Shown one piece after another: positions 6,153 to 8,966 of a stretch of 8,966 nucleotides of DNA. Positions within the stretch are counted from its first letter, which is position 1, and each line of letters opens with the position of its first letter. This stretch comes from an uncultured Agitococcus sp. GTDB taxonomy: Bacteria; Pseudomonadota; Gammaproteobacteria; Pseudomonadales; Moraxellaceae. The DNA is taken from contig NZ_CALETI010000250.1 of assembly GCF_937920075.1 (NCBI RefSeq), positions 1 through 8,966 on the forward strand, read 5' to 3'. The notes under the pieces were generated by a model that did not search any database, was not told the DNA's origin, and saw only the letters and a list, made by a program, of their open reading frames with translations. A program made the position numbers and the translations under genes.

Positions 6153-7307
6153 TTATAGGCGCATTGGCATAATAACATACAAAGCATCTTGGCTATCTGT
6201 TTCTTGTACCAACATTGATGCATTAGAATCACTCAAGATCATTTTGGTGTTTGTACCTTGCAAAACACCTAACACATCAATTAAATACTGAACATTAAAG
6301 GCTATTTCTAACTCTTCACCATTATACTCAACAGCTAATTCTTCACGCGCTTCTTCTTGTTCAGGGTTATTCGCCTGAACGCATAACTCATTGTTTTTTA
6401 ACAAGAATCTTACGCCTTTATACTTCTCATTTGTCAAAATTGAAGCACGTTGTAACGCTTGTTTAAAATCTTCGTGGCTAATTAACACAATTTTATCACC
6501 ACCACGTGGTAAAACACGTTGATAGTCTGGGAATTTGCCATCAATCAATTTAGAGGTAAAAGACACAAAGCCCTCAACCGAAGCTTCTTCATCTTTTTTC
6601 TTGGCGGAGTTAATTGGCAAGGTCACTTGCAAATGGTTATTACCAAAGGTTAAGTGTAATGCGCTATCGTCATCACTCAACAAACGCTGTAACTCTTGTA
6701 CACCCTTACGCGGCACAATGACTTGAATCTTGTCTGTAGGCACGGTTTCAGCTTGGGCATCAAATAACGCTAAGCGGTGACCATCGGTTGTCACAGCCCG
6801 TAATTGGTTGTTGGTAACTTCAAACAACATGCCCGTTAAATAATAACGTACATCTTGTTGCGCCATGGCAAAGGCGGTTTTTTCAATTAAACGCTTTAAA
6901 TTACCTTGGCTAATGTTTAAGGAAAATGCACCTGCATCTTCTTCTAAACTGGGGAAATCTTGGGCAGGTAATGTTGCCAATGAAAAACGACTACGCCCCG
7001 ATTTAATCAATAATTTATTTTCATCTAAACTTAATTCGATATTGGCAGTGACGGGTAATGATTTGCAAATATCTAATAATTTACGGCAGGGAATAGTAAT
7101 TTCACCTGCTTGGACAAATTGCTCTGCGGTTAATTTTTGCGTGGCAACTAATTCAACTTCTAAATCCGTTCCTGTAAAAGAAATTTCGTCTTCTGTGACA
7201 CGTAATAATACATTGGCTAAAATCGGCATGGTGTGTTTTCTTTCTACAACACCTGCAACCTGTTGTAAGGGTTTTAATAATTGGTCTCGTGCCATGGATA
7301 ATTTCAT
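6153..7307 (-). CDS. dnaN: DNA polymerase III beta subunit (sliding clamp)
   Basis: Ring-shaped homodimeric clamp that tethers polymerase III and many repair enzymes to DNA. Three repeated clamp domains are visible. The partner-binding pocket is intact: TTDGHRL (173-179; E. coli Thr172, Gly174, His175, Arg176), PDYQRVLP (260-267; E. coli Pro242, Arg246, Val247) and the C-terminal VIMPMRL (378-384), which ends exactly as in E. coli. The protein has 384 residues against 366 in E. coli. Sixteen of the extra residues lie between the two pocket segments, in a charged stretch around NSAKKKDEEASVEG (233-246). The ATG at 7307 has GAGGA at 8 bases. It lies 20 bases after the dnaA stop and is presumably cotranscribed with dnaA and recF. 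Confidence 0.99.
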   Translation of the reverse strand: MKLSMARDQLLKPLQQVAGVVERKHTMPILANVLLRVTEDEISFTGTDLEVELVATQKLTAEQFVQAGEITIPCRKLLDICKSLPVTANIELSLDENKLLIKSGRSRFSLATLPAQDFPSLEEDAGAFSLNISQGNLKRLIEKTAFAMAQQDVRYYLTGMLFEVTNNQLRAVTTDGHRLALFDAQAETVPTDKIQVIVPRKGVQELQRLLSDDDSALHLTFGNNHLQVTLPINSAKKKDEEASVEGFVSFTSKLIDGKFPDYQRVLPRGGDKIVLISHEDFKQALQRASILTNEKYKGVRFLLKNNELCVQANNPEQEEAREELAVEYNGEELEIAFNVQYLIDVLGVLQGTNTKMILSDSNASMLVQETDSQDALYVIMPMRL

Positions 7308-7327
7308 AATGCTATCCTCGTAAATAA

Positions 7328-8662
7328 TTAACCGTGTAATGAACGGATTAAATTGTGATAATCTTCGGCGACTTCTTTATCCAATTTACGTAACTCATCG
7401 ACTTTGTCACAAGCGTGAATTACGGTCGTATGATCGCGTCCCTCAAAGGCAGCCCCAATATCTGGATAACTCTCACCCGTTAATTCACGAGCTAAAGCCA
7501 TGGCTATTTGTCTAGGCCGTGCATAAATACGGGTTCGTTTATGTCCCGTTAATTCTCGTAAAGGGATTCGATAATATTCAGCAACCATTTTCTGAATACT
7601 GTCGATATTCACTTGCCGAGCACGTACGGCTAATACATCTTTTAATGCGTGTTTAACGATATCAATATCAATTGCACGCCCTTGAAAACGAGCTGTTGCA
7701 ATCACTTTATTTAATGCACCTTCTAATTCACGAACATTAGCCTGAATATGTTGTGCAATAAATAACGCCGCAGGTTTTGGTAAATCCATTTTATTAACTT
7801 CAGCCTTTTTTCTTAAAATCCCCACACGAGTTTCTAAATCAGGCGGATCTAACTGCACCGTTAATCCCCAAGAAAATCGAGATTTTAATTGTTCATCTAA
7901 ATCTGGAATTTCTTTAGGATAACGATCTGAGGTTAAAATAATCTGTCCGTTATTCTCTAAAAGGGTATTAAAAGTATAAAAAAACTCTTCTAAACTTGCG
8001 CCTTTACCTGCTAAAAAATGAATATCGTCAATTAATAATAAATCTAAATCCCGACAGGATTTTTTAAAATCATCAATCGCACCACGTTGCAATGCCGATA
8101 CAAAACCGCCGACAAATTTTTCGGAGGTTAAATACAACACTCGCGCATTTGGCTTTTTTTCCATTAGTGCATGACCAACAGATTGCATCAAATGTGTTTT
8201 TCCTAAACCAGTAGCCCCATACAAAAACAAGGGGTTATGGTGTGTATCTGCAGGACTTTCCATGACTGCCTGACACGCCGCATAAGCCAACTGGTTGCCT
8301 TTACCTTGAACAAAATTGGCAAAGGTAAAGCCCTCGTTAAGGTTTGGTTTAGGTCTTTCCACCACCACTGGCGGCGGGGGAGGGGAGGGGGGGGTAGCTC
8401 TTGGTGCTTCCTCAGCACGCATAAACTTCGTCCCAACCTCCAAAGTCACCTGTGCAATACGGCCTTCACTAAAATCAGCCGCTAATAAGCGAATACGCTC
8501 TAAGTATTTTTCAGCAATATGTTTACGAAAAAAAGGATTTGGTGCCAGCAAACGTAAATGTGTGTCGCTTTCTTCGACCTGCAGTGGGCGAATCCACATG
8601 CCAAACAGATTCGCAGGCATTTCGTCTTGCAGACGTTCAAGACACAGCGTCCAGATCATCAT
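7328..8662 (-). CDS. dnaA: Chromosomal replication initiator protein DnaA
   Basis: AAA+ ATPase that binds DnaA boxes, melts oriC and loads the helicase; it also regulates transcription. Domain I (about 1-80) has the DnaB/DiaA-interacting start MIWTLCLERLQDEMP and WIRPLQ. Domain II (about 81-112) is a short proline-rich linker. Domain III has Walker A GATGLGKTH (149-157), Walker B LLLIDDI (208-214), sensor 1 ILTSDR (242-247), the arginine finger in LKSRF (Arg262) and sensor 2 NVRELEG (Arg311). Domain IV has ARPRQIAMALARELT and the box-binding signature GRDHTTVIHAC (408-418). The 444 residues make it slightly shorter than E. coli DnaA (467), mainly in the linker. Two adjacent ATGs exist. The one at 8659 has better spacing (6 bases) from GGAGG than the one at 8662 (3 bases), so the true protein may be 443 residues. 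Autoregulation through the nearby boxes is plausible. Confidence 0.99.
   Translation of the reverse strand: MMIWTLCLERLQDEMPANLFGMWIRPLQVEESDTHLRLLAPNPFFRKHIAEKYLERIRLLAADFSEGRIAQVTLEVGTKFMRAEEAPRATPPSPPPPPVVVERPKPNLNEGFTFANFVQGKGNQLAYAACQAVMESPADTHHNPLFLYGATGLGKTHLMQSVGHALMEKKPNARVLYLTSEKFVGGFVSALQRGAIDDFKKSCRDLDLLLIDDIHFLAGKGASLEEFFYTFNTLLENNGQIILTSDRYPKEIPDLDEQLKSRFSWGLTVQLDPPDLETRVGILRKKAEVNKMDLPKPAALFIAQHIQANVRELEGALNKVIATARFQGRAIDIDIVKHALKDVLAVRARQVNIDSIQKMVAEYYRIPLRELTGHKRTRIYARPRQIAMALARELTGESYPDIGAAFEGRDHTTVIHACDKVDELRKLDKEVAEDYHNLIRSLHG
8376..8394 (+). repeat. G-rich tract with G8 homopolymer (potential G-quadruplex) in the dnaA linker
   Basis: The plus strand reads G5-A-G4-A-G8, which allows an intramolecular quadruplex with one-base loops. 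It encodes the proline-rich DnaA linker (about residues 90-98) on the other strand. It stands out in an otherwise AT-rich region. The G8 run is a possible slippage site. Confidence 0.6.
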
Positions 8663-8665
8663 GCG

Positions 8666-8670
8666 CCTCC
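8666..8670 (-). promoter_or_regulatory. dnaA ribosome binding site bearing on the choice of start
   Basis: GGAGG on the minus strand. It is 3 bases from the ATG at 8662 and 6 bases from the immediately following ATG at 8659, so the second ATG is the better-spaced start. Confidence 0.7.
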
Positions 8671-8692
8671 AATGCCGTTAAAAAGGCTGGTC

Positions 8693-8721
8693 ATTGTACG
8701 CAAGCTGAAGTCATTTGTCAG
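8693..8721 (-). promoter_or_regulatory. Predicted sigma70 promoter of dnaA
   Basis: On the minus strand, -35 CTGACA (8716-8721, five of six consensus bases) and -10 TACAAT (8693-8698, five of six) are separated by exactly 17 bases. The predicted transcript starts near 8686, giving a leader of about 24 bases before dnaA. The nearest DnaA box (8766-8774) is about 45 bp upstream of the -35, a position suited to modulation by DnaA rather than direct blockage. Confidence 0.7.
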
Positions 8722-8723
8722 CT

Positions 8724-8759
8724 CAAAAAATAGCAAAAAAAATGTAAAAAATTACAAAA
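8724..8759. other. AT-rich tract, left DNA-unwinding candidate
   Basis: 31 of 36 bases are A or T, mostly A runs on the plus strand, between the dnaA promoter and the first DnaA box. It is a candidate unwinding element or a bent A-tract UP-type element for the dnaA promoter; the sequence cannot tell which. Confidence 0.4.
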
Positions 8760-8765
8760 GCAACC

Positions 8766-8832
8766 TGTGGATAACTCTGTGGATAAGTGCTGTGGATAAC
8801 TTGCGATTTTCTGTGGATAACTATGTGGATAA
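8766..8832 (-). promoter_or_regulatory. Left DnaA-box cluster: five exact boxes, minus orientation
   Basis: TGTGGATAA (reverse complement of TTATCCACA) occurs exactly at 8766-8774, 8778-8786, 8791-8799, 8812-8820 and 8824-8832. Start-to-start spacings are 12, 13, 21 and 12 bp, roughly one or two helical turns, which would place bound DnaA on one face of the DNA and favour cooperative filament growth. Confidence 0.92.
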
Positions 8833-8857
8833 CTTTTTACCCCAAAAGTTATCCACA
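8824..8857. repeat. 14-bp inverted repeat built on DnaA boxes 5 and 6
   Basis: TGTGGATAACTTTT (8824-8837) and AAAAGTTATCCACA (8844-8857) are perfect reverse complements around TACCCC. They could extrude as a hairpin in single-stranded DNA, and they mark the point where box orientation switches. Confidence 0.9.
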
Positions 8858-8923
8858 TTTTGTCCACAGGGTTATCCACAGGTCATGTATTTGTTTTTAA
8901 ATGAAAAAAGTGACTTATCCACA
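8849..8923 (+). promoter_or_regulatory. Right DnaA-box cluster: three exact boxes and one near match, plus orientation
   Basis: TTATCCACA is exact at 8849-8857, 8872-8880 and 8915-8923. TTGTCCACA at 8860-8868 has one mismatch at the third base. The first three are 11 and 12 bp apart; the last stands 43 bp further right beyond an AT-rich stretch. Confidence 0.92.
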
Positions 8924-8931
8924 GAAAATCG

Positions 8932-8966
8932 TGTTTTCCACTATAAATTCCTTATTTATAAATTTA
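8932..8966. other. AT-rich tract at the window edge, right DNA-unwinding candidate
   Basis: 29 of 35 bases are A or T, directly right of the last DnaA box and running off the window. In many oriC regions the unwinding element lies next to the outermost box. This could equally be the promoter region of the divergent gene beyond the edge. Confidence 0.45.

Larger units (their letters stand above)
8804..8931. repeat. 17-bp inverted repeat built on DnaA boxes 4 and 9
   Basis: CGATTTTCTGTGGATAA (8804-8820) and TTATCCACAGAAAATCG (8915-8931) are perfect reverse complements, extending 8 bases beyond the 9-base box. Confidence 0.9.
8719..8966. other. oriC: Chromosomal replication origin (oriC), right end probably outside the window
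   Basis: The 304 bases upstream of dnaA contain no gene and hold nine DnaA boxes within 158 bp plus flanking AT-rich tracts. This is the standard layout for an origin located just upstream of dnaA, as in Pseudomonas. Box orientation is five leftward then four rightward. No GATC occurs anywhere in 8663-8966, so Dam/SeqA control of the E. coli kind is unlikely here. The AT-rich sequence is still continuing at the window end, so the right boundary is unknown. Confidence 0.9.

Noticed and set aside
6499..6514. CCACGTGG core in dnaN resembling parS
   Set aside because: The flanks do not match the TGTT/AACA arms, and it codes for ordinary conserved DnaN residues (LPRGG).
7459..7469. TCTGGATAA in dnaA as an extra DnaA box
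   Set aside because: It deviates from TGTGGATAA in the core and encodes conserved DnaA residues; an isolated degenerate match.
8203..8436. Open frame in dnaA containing a W-W-W and proline run
   Set aside because: It is a shifted-frame reading of the G/C-rich linker and the conserved AAA+ region of dnaA, with no start context or family resemblance.

Overview
The window looks like the chromosomal replication-origin neighbourhood of a moderately AT-rich gammaproteobacterium. The gene order dnaA-dnaN-recF-gyrB, the long (809-residue) Gram-negative type GyrB, and the E. coli-like protein motifs (for example the MPMRL C-terminus of DnaN) support this. The species cannot be named from the sequence alone. 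Every gene is on the minus strand, so everything is transcribed leftwards, away from the origin at the right edge and co-directional with a fork leaving it.

Right edge (8663-8966): an intergenic oriC-type region. It has nine DnaA boxes, eight of them exact TTATCCACA. Five point left and four point right, three left/right pairs extend into longer perfect inverted repeats, and AT-rich tracts lie on both sides. A good sigma70 promoter (CTGACA-N17-TACAAT, minus strand) lies between the boxes and dnaA. By analogy with other gammaproteobacteria the gene beyond the right edge is probably rpmH, but it is not in the window.

Centre (2447-8662): dnaA, dnaN and recF follow with gaps of 20 and 16 bases and are presumably one operon. 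A 183-base gap precedes gyrB, which ends at a strong bidirectional-looking intrinsic terminator. The most notable non-genic signal is two identical 16-base parS sites (TGTTCCACGTGAAACA) embedded inside recF exactly 630 bp apart, implying a chromosomal ParABS/SMC-loading centre about 3-4 kb from oriC. Other points of interest are a G-rich tract with a G8 homopolymer in the dnaA linker and a 16-residue charged insertion in DnaN.

Left part (1-2262): a separate three-gene metabolic operon. It encodes an iron-type alcohol dehydrogenase, a 4HBT-family acyl-CoA thioesterase and an aldehyde dehydrogenase cut by the left edge. Together these could oxidise an alcohol to an aldehyde and then to an acid, with an acyl-CoA hydrolysis step, but the substrate cannot be deduced. 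I found no mobile element, CRISPR array, tRNA or rRNA.
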